Source of the DNA: Hungatella sp. UBA3402
GTDB taxonomy: Bacteria; Bacillota; Clostridia; Lachnospirales; Lachnospiraceae
Reading direction: 5' to 3'
DNA length: 22,726 bases
Assembly (NCBI GenBank): GCA_002358555.1
Contig: DEPC01000252.1
Location: forward strand, 1,092 to 23,817
Under the pieces are notes generated by a model. The model made no database searches. It worked only from the letters and a program-made list of their open reading frames with translations, and was not told where the DNA came from. Shown here one piece after another: positions 15,474 to 22,726 of this stretch. Numbering within the stretch: the first letter of the stretch is position 1; every line of letters starts with the position of its first letter. Position numbers and translations under genes: made by a program.

Positions 15474-15716
15474 GTCAAAAGTCTTTACGATTCGTCTTGG
15501 AACAAATGCATATGACTTAAGAACCCACAAATTCAAGAATGCCTTCGGAATTCTTGTAGAGATGTGCGAGTCAGCTTTGCTGATAATCTTCCTTTCCGCA
15601 CGTCTGCCTTTTGCCGGAGGCATATCAGATGGGGGATTGACTCCCTCCACTGATACAGGCAAGCTATGCACTGCCTAACAACGGGACTCATCCCTATTTG
15701 ATGTAAAAATAGACTT
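15474..15716 (+). ncRNA. Multi-helix structured RNA, family not identified
   Basis: About 240 bases form many consistent helices. AAGTCT (15479-15484) pairs with AGACTT (15711-15716), extended by TTAC/GTAA. CAAGAAT/ATTCTTG (15534-15540/15550-15556) encloses a CUUCGG turn. GATGTGCG/CGCACGTC (15561-15568/15597-15604) has one G-U pair and surrounds TCAGC/GCTGA (15571-15583). TGCCT/AGGCA occurs twice (15605-15622 and 15657-15676). TATCAG/CTGATA (15623-15628/15650-15655) encloses a G-rich/C-rich stem, and GGGA/TCCC lies at 15683-15694. The 5' and 3' ends close the whole. A promoter precedes it and no U-tract terminator follows, so it may be a leader of the GNAT gene or a processed RNA. The branched shape fits 6S RNA poorly; the raiA motif is one candidate. 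These helices were found by eye. Confidence 0.6.
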
Positions 15717-15747
15717 AAACGCCTAAAACGGCAGAACGGAGACTATT

Positions 15748-16530
15748 ATGACAAATTTAATCCATACTACCAAGCCAACCAGTCAGCAAAAGTCAGATAT
15801 GCTCAGTCTTTTATCTGCTTGTAAGGCTAAGGAACCTTTATCGTTATCAGCTCCTGTAGAAGATGATTTGGAATATGATATTTTGCTTTTATATGAAAAT
15901 AGTTCCTCTGATAAGGAGCAATTTACAAAAAGCAGTTTGGCTGCTATGTCATTTCTCTTTTTTTCTCAGGAAACGATATGTGAATGCTGTGTATTTGTAG
16001 CTCCCAAAAAACGCAGGAAAGGATATTTTACCACCCTTTTAAATAAATCTCTGAATCTTGTAGATGCTTATGAAAAACGGATTGGACAACCAGTGGACTT
16101 TTGCTTTCTGGTAGATGAAAAAACTCCTTCTGCCTTGGCAGCCTTAAAAGCAATTGGAGCAGAATATTGGTATTCTGAATATAAAATGGAACGCCGACTA
16201 ACAGATAAAGACAGAAATAACACAATGACCTCTCTGACCATTCAGGATGCGGGAGATAATCTATATTGCGCCATGCTTGAAGGAAAAGTGATTGGAACTT
16301 CTGCTATCCTTCCCTCAGAGCAAGAAATCTATTTATATGCATTTCAGATTCATGAAGACTTTCAGGGACAAGGATATGGAAGGGAGTTTTTACTAGGTAT
16401 GTTGGCTATCCTTTCGCATATGGGCAGTACGATGACTGTTCAAGTATCAGGTCAAAACTATATTGCCAAAAATTTATACAAAAAGACAGGGTTCCAAACT
16501 ATAGAATCCCTGTCCTATTATCTGTACTAG
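15748..16530 (+). CDS. Tandem GNAT-domain acetyltransferase
   Basis: The 260 residues contain two GNAT-like halves. The N-terminal half (about 15-150) has a degenerate acetyl-CoA loop, VAPKKRRKGYFTTLL at 84-98, followed by an AALKAIGAEYWYSEYKMER end typical of the fold. The C-terminal half (about 160-260) has the standard loop HEDFQGQGYGREFL at 202-215 and the NLYKKTGFQ segment at 242-250. The second domain is probably the active one. The substrate is not predictable. The ribosome site is CGGAG, 7 bases before ATG. It is the only clear plus-strand protein gene, preceded by the structured RNA, and it converges on the alarmone synthetase with only 13 bases between the stops. Confidence 0.9.
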   Translation: MTNLIHTTKPTSQQKSDMLSLLSACKAKEPLSLSAPVEDDLEYDILLLYENSSSDKEQFTKSSLAAMSFLFFSQETICECCVFVAPKKRRKGYFTTLLNKSLNLVDAYEKRIGQPVDFCFLVDEKTPSALAALKAIGAEYWYSEYKMERRLTDKDRNNTMTSLTIQDAGDNLYCAMLEGKVIGTSAILPSEQEIYLYAFQIHEDFQGQGYGREFLLGMLAILSHMGSTMTVQVSGQNYIAKNLYKKTGFQTIESLSYYLY

Positions 16531-16543
16531 AACACTACATGAA

Positions 16544-17257
16544 TCAATAATCTCTCATAACCTGTATTCCTTGTGATTCTATGCTTTGGCGGATGGTAAG
16601 CATCTTTTCATCCGTCTGTGCAATCACATCTGCACATAGCTTCAATTCTCGGCTGATTTCCGTAGCATCTGTCAGTGATTTCTTATATTTTAATTGGTGG
16701 TCTAAGCTCGCCCAAAAATCCATAGCAATGGTTCTAATTTGAACTTCTACCCGCAGCAGTCGTTTTTCATCAGAAAAAAATACGGGGATTTCTACAATCA
16801 TGTGATAGCTTCGATAACCATTTTCTTTAGGATTCATGATATAGTCTTTGACAGCAATAACCCTGATATCATCTTGACGAACCAGCATCTCTGCCACTTG
16901 ATAAATATCATCTACAAAAGAGCATATCACACGAACTCCTGCAATATCATCCAAATAGTGCATCATAGATTCCACAGAAACTTCCAGATTTTTTCGTTTT
17001 AATTTTTCAACAATGCTGATGGGCTTTTTTACTCTAGACTTAATCATCTCAATGGGATTTCTTTGATTTCTCACAGAAAGCTCATCATTGAGTACCTCTA
17101 ATTTTGTCTTTACTTCTCTGATAGCACAAGTATACATCATCATTGCTTCCTGAAATTCATGAGCCTGTTCCAGTAAATTCTCTGGCACCTGAACTAAATG
17201 GGGAACACTGACAATGGATTGTACCAGTTCACTGTTGGGGTTCATATTTATTCTCAT
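16544..17257 (-). CDS. Small alarmone synthetase (RelQ/YjbM class)
   Basis: The 237-residue protein has only the RelA/SpoT synthetase domain, with no HD hydrolase and no TGS or ACT domain. Motifs: SRVKKPISIVEKLKRK at 74-89, DDIAGVRVICSF at 103-114 (D104 probable metal ligand), KDYIMNPKENGYRSYHMIV at 137-155 and RVEVQIRTIAMDFWASLDHQLKYKK at 169-193 (E171, Q173, R175 in the pyrophosphoryl-transfer site). It should transfer pyrophosphate from ATP to GTP/GDP to make (p)ppGpp in response to envelope or other stress. It is longer than the usual roughly 211 residues of RelQ at both ends. The first ATG fits a GAGG site 7 bases upstream; an ATG four codons on is less likely. Confidence 0.95.
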   Translation of the reverse strand: MRINMNPNSELVQSIVSVPHLVQVPENLLEQAHEFQEAMMMYTCAIREVKTKLEVLNDELSVRNQRNPIEMIKSRVKKPISIVEKLKRKNLEVSVESMMHYLDDIAGVRVICSFVDDIYQVAEMLVRQDDIRVIAVKDYIMNPKENGYRSYHMIVEIPVFFSDEKRLLRVEVQIRTIAMDFWASLDHQLKYKKSLTDATEISRELKLCADVIAQTDEKMLTIRQSIESQGIQVMRDY

Positions 17258-17340
17258 GACAATACCTCTGTCTTACTTTAAAATACTCCAACACACATTT
17301 GTAGTAGCAGTTTTGATATTTTTCTCGTTATCTTTTGCAT

Positions 17341-18171
17341 CTATAGCACTAGCTTTTCGGCTGCCTCATCCATCCAGCTTTCTTCTAGATACTCAATAGT
17401 ACCCTGGTCTGCCATCTCGGCAATTTTAGGTTGAATTGGAATTCTGGCTAAAACTGGAAGATCATATTCCTTAGCCACTTCTTCAATATGGCTCTCTCCA
17501 AATACAGAAATCTTTTTCCCACAGTCTGGACATTCCAAATAGCTCATATTTTCCACAATTCCAAGAATCGGAATATCCATCTTTTTTGCCATATTTACAG
17601 CTTTTCCCACTATCATAGACACCAACTCCTGAGGAGAGGTAACAATAATAATTCCATCTACTGGAAGAGACTGAAATACTGTCAGCGGCACATCCCCTGT
17701 TCCTGGAGGCATGTCCACAAACATATAGTCAATATCTTTCCATAGAGTTTCATTCCAAAATTGCTTAACTGCCCCTGCAATCACAGGCCCTCTCCAGATA
17801 ACTGGGTCGCTCTCATGGTCTAGGAGCAGATTGGCGGACATAATCTCGATTCCTGTACTACTAGTAGCTGGAACCATCAGTTTTTCTTTTGTAAGACCAA
17901 TATCTCCACTGACTCCAAATGTCTTGGGAATGGATGGCCCTGTAATATCAGCATCAAGAATTGCCGTATGGTATCCTTTGCTGTTCATCTTAACTGCCAT
18001 AAGAGATGTCACCAGAGATTTGCCGACACCTCCTTTTCCGCTGACAACACCAATTACCTTTTTCACAGAACTTAAAGGATGCAACGCTTCCAGAAAGCTG
18101 GTCTGTTCCTCTGTCCTGCTGCTGCAGTTTTCTCCACAGCTACTGCAATTATGAGTACAATTCTCACTCAT
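17341..18171 (-). CDS. Mrp/NBP35-family Fe-S cluster carrier ATPase
   Basis: The 276-residue P-loop protein has the deviant Walker A VVSGKGGVGKS at 42-52, the DADITGPSIPK switch at 73-83, VDMPPGTGD at 152-160 and the family signature YLECPDCGKK at 211-220. C214 and C217 are the bridging cluster ligands. The N-terminus carries an extra cysteine set, C5, C9, C12 and C16, as in NBP35-like clostridial forms, which may hold a second Fe-S cluster. It assembles and delivers Fe-S clusters in the cytoplasm. It has its own promoter. The ribosome site GAGGAGG is 11 bases from ATG. The alarmone synthetase starts 83 bases after its stop on the same strand and may be read with it. Confidence 0.95.
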   Translation of the reverse strand: MSENCTHNCSSCGENCSSRTEEQTSFLEALHPLSSVKKVIGVVSGKGGVGKSLVTSLMAVKMNSKGYHTAILDADITGPSIPKTFGVSGDIGLTKEKLMVPATSSTGIEIMSANLLLDHESDPVIWRGPVIAGAVKQFWNETLWKDIDYMFVDMPPGTGDVPLTVFQSLPVDGIIIVTSPQELVSMIVGKAVNMAKKMDIPILGIVENMSYLECPDCGKKISVFGESHIEEVAKEYDLPVLARIPIQPKIAEMADQGTIEYLEESWMDEAAEKLVL

Positions 18172-18219
18172 ATCTCTATATTCCTCCTCAACTTCTCATC
18201 ATAATATCATGTACTATTT

Positions 18220-18248
18220 ATTATAGAACACTTCCAAAGAAAAGTCCA
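18220..18248 (-). promoter_or_regulatory. Promoter of the Mrp/NBP35 gene
   Basis: Minus strand: TGGACT (18243-18248), 17 bases, perfect TATAAT (18220-18225), 48 bases upstream of the ATG. Confidence 0.7.
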
Positions 18249-18318
18249 GATATTTCCGTCCATCCATAGTTGTTCAGACAAGTTTACACAGACTGTACAG
18301 CTTTGACTTTTGCACCTC

Positions 18319-18876
18319 CTATACGGACCTGCGAATCAGTCTAAAAACACCAGATTGTTCCATGGTCCATGTCATAGTATAAAATAAAAAAGAATTTACT
18401 GGCCACATAGCCAAGTTTTTAAGAATTCTTACAGGAAGAAGTGCTACAAATCCTTTTTCATACATGATGGTCAGCCATAATGTCCCAAGGAAAATATTGC
18501 AGACCACGGATACAACCAATTCGGCTGCTAACACTCTGCCAATACTCAGCTTTTTCTTATAAAAGAAACAGCCATAAATCACACCAGCTATCATAGCACT
18601 TAATGTCCAACCAGGAAAAAACACACCAGTAGGCTTCACCAGATATTTGAGTATATCTAAAGCTCCACCATAAAATCCCCCAACTGCTGGACCAAACAAA
18701 TAGTAGACAAACTGATTGGCAATACTGGAAAATCCAATCTTGATAAAATCTCCTATTTGGATGGTCAAGGAACCCAATATTATCCCAATAGCAGCAAACA
18801 TGGCCATAGCAGTAATGGTTTTGACAGATTTCAGCTCATTGTAAGAATCCTGGAACAAAGTTGCCAATTTTTTCAT
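18319..18876 (-). CDS. folT: Folate-type ECF transporter substrate-binding (S) component
   Basis: The 185-residue protein is highly hydrophobic, with five to six membrane helices. The N-terminal half holds the S-component pattern TAMAMFAAIGIILG at 21-34, with the small residues used to contact EcfT, and the folate-family segment IGFSSIANQFVYYLFGPAVGGFYGG near 47-72. It should bind folate and import it with the shared EcfA/A'/T module, which is not in this window. The specific folate call rests on the family motifs and on the THF riboswitch directly upstream. The ribosome site AAAGGAGGTA is 9 bases from ATG and lies within a predicted switch helix. Confidence 0.93.
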   Translation of the reverse strand: MKKLATLFQDSYNELKSVKTITAMAMFAAIGIILGSLTIQIGDFIKIGFSSIANQFVYYLFGPAVGGFYGGALDILKYLVKPTGVFFPGWTLSAMIAGVIYGCFFYKKKLSIGRVLAAELVVSVVCNIFLGTLWLTIMYEKGFVALLPVRILKNLAMWPVNSFLFYTMTWTMEQSGVFRLIRRSV

Positions 18877-18883
18877 AAAAAAT

Positions 18884-18932
18884 TACCTCCTTTGCAGACC
18901 TCTTACTACAACAGGAGATAATCCTATCTTCC
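18884..18932 (-). promoter_or_regulatory. Translational expression platform of the THF riboswitch
   Basis: The folT ribosome site AGGAGGTA can pair over all 8 bases (one G-U) with TATCTCCT at 18913-18920. The same TATCTCC can instead pair with the upstream GGAAGATA (18925-18932) around a 4-base loop. These two hairpins exclude each other, which is the layout of a translational switch. Confidence 0.6.
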
Positions 18933-18935
18933 ATT

Positions 18936-19032
18936 GCAGCGGGATGCGGCCTGTGTACCGCAAGAACTTTCTTTTCGTCCGACTGGCAACTCCCCGTCCA
19001 TCCGGCACTTAACGCACACAAGCCTACTCTGC
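18936..19032 (-). promoter_or_regulatory. Tetrahydrofolate (THF) riboswitch aptamer
   Basis: The minus-strand RNA starts GCAGAGTAGG and contains GCGTTAAGTG, a GGATGG loop, TTGCGGTACACAGGC and GCATCCCGCTGC. These are the conserved blocks of the THF-I aptamer in the right order. GCAG and CTGC close P1, GCTTGTGT with ACACAGGC forms P2, and GGATG can pair with CATCC as the known pseudoknot. It lies in the leader of folT, so THF should reduce FolT production. Confidence 0.95.
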
Positions 19033-19112
19033 TTTTTGTATTAAATTTTTTAAATGAACCCTTGAAACTAGCAAGCACCTACTTTTGCAGCAATGTACTT
19101 ACTATGAGGTAT

Positions 19113-19141
19113 AGAATAGCATATTAAGGAGATGTTTGCAA
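19113..19141 (-). promoter_or_regulatory. Promoter of the THF riboswitch / folT transcript
   Basis: Minus strand: TTGCAA (19136-19141), 17 bases, TATTCT (19113-19118), with TG one base before the -10. About 70 bases of leader precede the aptamer. Confidence 0.75.
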
Positions 19142-19187
19142 TATGGAACAGCAAAAATTGATAAATGCTACAGAGAACAGTTATATA

Positions 19188-19220
19188 ATAAAATGAAACT
19201 CTACAATATTTTCATTTTAT
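19188..19220. repeat. AT-rich perfect inverted repeat
   Basis: ATAAAATGAAA (19188-19198) and TTTCATTTTAT (19210-19220) form a perfect 11-bp stem with an 11-base loop. It lies about 118 bases after the GNAT stop and upstream of the folT promoter. It may be a weak terminator, though no GC-rich stem is present. The rest of 19142-19337 shows no gene that I trust. Confidence 0.45.
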
Positions 19221-19337
19221 GCCAACAGATTCCTTCCATCCTATCCATAATTAGCTGTTTGGTTTTCTCATGCAAATAGGCTTCATTTAGCTTACTCTTG
19301 CTGTATTTAAGATAAGAGTTGCGTATATAGAAACAAA

Positions 19338-19868
19338 TTATAATTTCTTCACAACCTCTTTCATCCGTTCGCCAAAAGCTTTGACATACACTTCTAAATA
19401 TTCCTCAAAGCTAATCCCAGTCTGATTACTCATCATCTCCATCTTGACTCCAAATAAATCTACCGAAAAACCTAAATCTGTAAACCCATTTCTATGATAA
19501 AAATCCTTTCGCCTCATGCGCTCTGATGAATTTTCTGCTTGGTCTTTGGTACTTTCTATCTCAATAATGAGTTTTTTTCCCTGATACTGTTGCAATAATG
19601 TCTGTATCGCAGTGGAACCATATCCCTTGCCCTGCATCTCTTCTTCTATAGCAAAATAATCTAACAAGATTCTGTCTTTATAATTTACTGTAATTGCAAG
19701 ACCTACAGACATTCCATTTTCCTCCAAAGACCACATATCTCCAACCCCTTTTTCTCTTATATTACAAATTAACTCAAAAGGTTTTCTTTCCGCTTTTGGA
19801 AATGAGCGAAGATATAGTTGGGCCATCTGTTCAAGCCTTTTTGGATCAACCGCTTGAATTAGTTCCAT
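19338..19868 (-). CDS. Single-domain GNAT acetyltransferase
   Basis: The 176-residue product has a GNAT core: strand VGLAITVNYKDRILLDYFAIEEEMQGKGYGS, in which QGKGYG is the acetyl-CoA phosphate loop, then KLIIEIESTKDQAENSSERMRRKDFYHRNGF, a normal end of the fold. The substrate is unknown; the E-x-E strand and the RMRRKDFYHRNGF segment resemble clostridial GNATs annotated only by fold. I choose ATG at 19868 because AAAGGAGG lies 7 bases before it. An ATG 14 codons upstream has no such site, and its extra residues (KRRK) encode the ribosome site region. A TTGACA occurs about 50 bases upstream but lacks a good -10. Confidence 0.9.
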   Translation of the reverse strand: MELIQAVDPKRLEQMAQLYLRSFPKAERKPFELICNIREKGVGDMWSLEENGMSVGLAITVNYKDRILLDYFAIEEEMQGKGYGSTAIQTLLQQYQGKKLIIEIESTKDQAENSSERMRRKDFYHRNGFTDLGFSVDLFGVKMEMMSNQTGISFEEYLEVYVKAFGERMKEVVKKL

Positions 19869-19965
19869 GTTCTTCCTCCTTTTACAAAGATAATAATTCC
19901 GAAATGTCAATCGTTATCTAAACTTTTCCTACAATCTATGTTCAAGAATCCTTTCGTCCAAATTT

Positions 19966-21453
19966 TTATATTAAATTGGTATATCCCATCAAACTTTTAT
20001 CTACTTCTCTGGCAGCCTCTCTGCCTTCTCGAATAGCCCATACTACTAGAGATTGCCCTCTATGCATATCTCCAGCTGTAAATACTCGTTCTACATTGGT
20101 CTGATAGCTTCCTGTCTTTGATGCCACATTGGAGCGAGAATCTAATTTTACACCAAAAGCATCTGTCACATATGGTTCACATCCTGTAAACCCAGCAGCA
20201 ATTAATATCAAATCAGCAGCAATCTCTTTTTCACTTCCCTCTACAGGTATCATTTGCCTTCTTCCAGTTTTGGGGTCTTTTTTCTCCTCCAGTCGAACCA
20301 GCACTGCCTTACATACTTTCCCAGTTTTATCTTTCTTAAATTCCTTGACAGTTGTCTCATAAACTCTGGGGTCTTTTCCAAATACTGCCGCTGCTTCCTC
20401 TTGACCGTAATCCGTTTTGCATACTCTGGGCCATTCTGGCCAAGTATTATCTTCTGTCCTCCTGTCTGGCAGTTTTGGCATCATCTCCAACTGCGTCACA
20501 GCAGTACATCCATGACGAATCACTGTGGCCACACAGTCATTTCCTGTGTCTCCCCCGCCAATGACAACCACATGCTTTCCTTTAGCCGACACAAATTTTC
20601 CATCTCTGAGTCCAGAGTCAAGAAGACTTTTTGTTGTTGCTTTCAAAAAATCTACAGCAAAATAAATTCCATCTGCCTCTCTACCTGGCACCTTGATATC
20701 CCTCGGCTTGGATGCTCCGCAGGCTAAAATCACACTGTCAAATTCTTTTAGCATCTTGGCTGCTTTATATTCCTTACCTACATTTACATTGGTTTCAAAG
20801 ATAATTCCTTCCTCTTTCATGATATGAATTTTCCTGTCAATGATGGCTTTTTCCAGTTTCATATTGGGAATTCCATACATGAGAAGACCACCAATTCGGT
20901 CTTCTCGTTCAAACACAGTAACCTGATGTCCTCGCTTATTTAACTGGTCAGCCGCTGCCAGCCCTGAAGGACCAGAGCCAATAACTGCAACCTTTTTTCC
21001 TGTCCGAATCCTGGGAGGATTTGCTAAAGCCCTTCCTTGCTGGTAGGCCTGTTCAATGACTGCAAATTCATTTTCTTTAATACTTACAGGCTCTCCATAT
21101 AAACCACAGGTACATGCTGCCTCACAAGGAGCTGGACATACTCTAGAAGTAAACTCTGGGAAGTTGTTTGTCTTTTTCAGTCGATTATATGCCTGCATCC
21201 AATTTCCATTGTAAATTAAATCATTCCATTCTGGTATCAAATTGTTCAGTGGACAGCCAGAAGTCATGCCTTTCATCATCATCCCTGATTGACAAAATGG
21301 AACTCCACATTCCATGCATCGTGCACCTTGATGTCTCTGTTCTTCCTCACTGATAGGAGTATGAAACTCATTGTAATTCTGAATCCGGCTCCTGGGAGTT
21401 TGAACTGTGCTAGTTACTCGGTCATATTCTAAAAATCCTGTTGGCTTTCCCAT
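19966..21453 (-). CDS. gltD: Glutamate synthase (NADPH) small subunit
   Basis: The 495 residues match GltD. The N-terminus binds two [4Fe-4S] clusters, with cysteines at 46, 49, 54 and 67 and at 106, 110 and 114. The FAD site is VAVIGSGPSGLAAAD at 155-169, and a second Rossmann motif VVVIGGGDTGND binds NADPH. A C-terminal TAGDMHRGQSLVVWAIREGREAA segment completes the FAD site. The subunit feeds electrons from NAD(P)H to GltB, which makes two glutamates from 2-oxoglutarate and glutamine. The ATG has AAAGGAG 7 bases upstream and follows the gltB stop by 15 bases. Confidence 0.97.
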   Translation of the reverse strand: MGKPTGFLEYDRVTSTVQTPRSRIQNYNEFHTPISEEEQRHQGARCMECGVPFCQSGMMMKGMTSGCPLNNLIPEWNDLIYNGNWMQAYNRLKKTNNFPEFTSRVCPAPCEAACTCGLYGEPVSIKENEFAVIEQAYQQGRALANPPRIRTGKKVAVIGSGPSGLAAADQLNKRGHQVTVFEREDRIGGLLMYGIPNMKLEKAIIDRKIHIMKEEGIIFETNVNVGKEYKAAKMLKEFDSVILACGASKPRDIKVPGREADGIYFAVDFLKATTKSLLDSGLRDGKFVSAKGKHVVVIGGGDTGNDCVATVIRHGCTAVTQLEMMPKLPDRRTEDNTWPEWPRVCKTDYGQEEAAAVFGKDPRVYETTVKEFKKDKTGKVCKAVLVRLEEKKDPKTGRRQMIPVEGSEKEIAADLILIAAGFTGCEPYVTDAFGVKLDSRSNVASKTGSYQTNVERVFTAGDMHRGQSLVVWAIREGREAAREVDKSLMGYTNLI

Positions 21454-21468
21454 TTCCTCACTCCTTTC

Positions 21469-22726
21469 TCAGCTTCTTTTTCTGCTCACTGTTTGGCTGG
21501 CTATCGCTTTATTGCCTTCTTTTTTTGTATTGGCATAAAAAGCTTCAATCTGGGCTTGCTCGCTGCTTAATCCTTTTTCTTCCATCTGTACAATCGTATT
21601 CATCATTCTTCGATAGTCATGAGGAAGAATTTTTTTAAATCTTGGCAGATATTCTCCAAAATGCTCCAAAATTTCCTTTCCCTTTGTCGAGTTGGTACAA
21701 GCCACATGCTCTTGAATCATTTCCTTTAATTCCAGTACATCATATTTATTGGTTACTTCTTCAAAAGCCACCATCTCTTTGTTAAGCCTTTTATACAAAT
21801 CATTTTTTTCATCAAGCACATAGGCGATTCCACCACTCATTCCAGCCGCAAAATTCTTTCCTGTCATTCCTAGAATTACCACTCTTCCACCAGTCATATA
21901 TTCACAGCCATGGTCGCCTACCCCTTCTACTACTGCAGTAGCTCCAGAATTGCGTACACAGAATCTTTCTCCAGCAACGCCATTGATAAACGCCTTACCA
22001 CTAGTAGCTCCATATAAAGCCACATTTCCAATAATAATATTTTCCTCTGCCTTAAATTTCACTCCAACAGGGGGATATACTACCAGCTTTCCTCCAGAAA
22101 GCCCTTTGCCAAAATAGTCATTGCTGTCCCCTTCTAGGTTCAAGGTCAACCCCTTAGGGATAAAGGCTCCAAAACTCTGACCGCCGCTTCCCTTACAATT
22201 TATAGTAAAAGTATCTTCTTCTAATCCATTTGGATAAAGTCTAGTAATCTCGGAACCAAAAATTGTTCCCAGACTCCTATTTACATTAGAAACTTCCATC
22301 TGAATACTGCCTCTATGTCCAGAAGATAACGCTGTCTTGAATTTCTTTAAAAATATTTTCTCATCTGCGGTATCCTCCAACTTAAAATCAAAGGCTTGTT
22401 TCTGTCCATATCCAACCAGCTTTTTATCTGTATAAGGATTCCCAAGAATATTAGATAAATCCACTTTTGCTGCTCTTGTTGATTCAATCCTCTCCTTTTT
22501 CTTTAACAGATCCGTCCGTCCAACTAAATTATCCACAGTCCGAATTCCTAATTTTGCCATATATTCTCTTAATTCCTGAGCTACAAAATGCATAAAGTTT
22601 ATTACATACTCTGGTTTTCCTTTAAATCGTTTCCTTAATTCTGGATTTTGGGTTGCAATTCCAACTGGACAAGTATCCAGATTACAAACTCTCATCATAA
22701 CACATCCCATTGTCACAAGAGGGGCT
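21469..22726 (-). CDS. gltB: Glutamate synthase large subunit, C-terminal part (cut by window edge)
   Basis: About 418 codons are present; the frame is open to the right edge, where it reads APLVTMGCVMMRVCNLDTC. The amidotransferase and most of the FMN domain are therefore missing. The visible start has the [3Fe-4S] motif C-x5-C-x4-C (CVMMRVCNLDTC) followed by PVGIATQ. The rest is the right-handed beta-helix GXGXG domain, with GSGGQSFGAFIPKG, GKGLSGGKLVVYPP, GNVALYGATSGKAF and GMSGGIAYVLDE. A basic C-terminal tail ends the protein. It works with GltD encoded 15 bases downstream. Confidence 0.97.
   Translation of the reverse strand, partial: APLVTMGCVMMRVCNLDTCPVGIATQNPELRKRFKGKPEYVINFMHFVAQELREYMAKLGIRTVDNLVGRTDLLKKKERIESTRAAKVDLSNILGNPYTDKKLVGYGQKQAFDFKLEDTADEKIFLKKFKTALSSGHRGSIQMEVSNVNRSLGTIFGSEITRLYPNGLEEDTFTINCKGSGGQSFGAFIPKGLTLNLEGDSNDYFGKGLSGGKLVVYPPVGVKFKAEENIIIGNVALYGATSGKAFINGVAGERFCVRNSGATAVVEGVGDHGCEYMTGGRVVILGMTGKNFAAGMSGGIAYVLDEKNDLYKRLNKEMVAFEEVTNKYDVLELKEMIQEHVACTNSTKGKEILEHFGEYLPRFKKILPHDYRRMMNTIVQMEEKGLSSEQAQIEAFYANTKKEGNKAIASQTVSRKRS

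Noticed and set aside
15463..15678. 71-codon plus-strand frame, with an overlapping open frame on the other strand
   Set aside because: It lies inside the structured RNA, its ATG overlaps the -10 box, and it has no ribosome site.
18836..19078. 80-codon minus-strand frame upstream of folT
   Set aside because: It covers the THF aptamer and the folT ribosome site. The residues follow from conserved RNA, and no good ribosome site precedes it.
19205..19330. Minus-strand frame ending in DRMEGICWHKMKIL, resembling a gene fragment
   Set aside because: It looks protein-like over about 38 residues but runs into the GNAT gene without a start or known family. A decayed gene end is possible but not supported.
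1..22726. CRISPR arrays, tRNA or rRNA genes, phage genes, intact transposases
   Set aside because: I looked for regular spaced repeats, tRNA-like folds, and integrase or transposase motifs and found none.

Overview
The window looks like a chromosomal segment of a low-GC Gram-positive bacterium, most likely class Clostridia and probably family Lachnospiraceae. The reasons are the AT-rich sequence, strong AGGAGG ribosome binding sites, a T-box leader on valS with a DUF6472-type small gene in between, a tetrahydrofolate riboswitch on a folate ECF transporter, and a pyrF-pyrK-pyrD cluster of the PyrD-1B type. The family is an inference; no rRNA or tRNA gene is present to test it. Almost all genes are on the minus strand. 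The one clear exception is a tandem-GNAT gene at 15748-16530, preceded by a structured RNA.

Layout, left to right. A terminator (74-114) ends a minus-strand operon read as folC, a 45-residue ORF, then a TPR/membrane/coiled-coil protein (146-2918). A long hairpin (3051-3138) separates it from valS (3153-5795). valS and the small cysteine-rich gene at 5955-6152 share a leader with a valine T-box (6246-6601) and a near-consensus promoter. Next is an AgrC/AgrA-like two-component system (7521-9687) with a coiled-coil protein gene downstream (6637-7434). It is bounded on the other side by a 111-bp palindromic element (9787-9897). Then come a MATE exporter (9909-11291), the pyrimidine genes pyrF-pyrK-pyrD (11417-14034) and lrgAB (14176-15229).

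The right third holds the structured RNA (about 15474-15716) and its GNAT gene, a small alarmone synthetase (16544-17257), an Mrp/NBP35-type iron-sulfur ATPase (17341-18171), folT under a THF riboswitch (18319-19141), a single-domain GNAT (19338-19868), and gltD with the 3' part of gltB (19966-22726, cut by the window edge).

Functionally this is mostly ordinary metabolism with unusually readable RNA control. Uncharged tRNA-Val should raise valS, and THF should lower FolT translation. folC and folT serve folate retention and uptake, pyrFKD the last steps of UMP synthesis, and gltBD ammonia assimilation. I do not see a clearly new defence or biosynthetic system. The parts most worth a second look are the structured RNA before the tandem GNAT, the two-component/coiled-coil island with its likely LytTR operator, and the two long hairpin elements.
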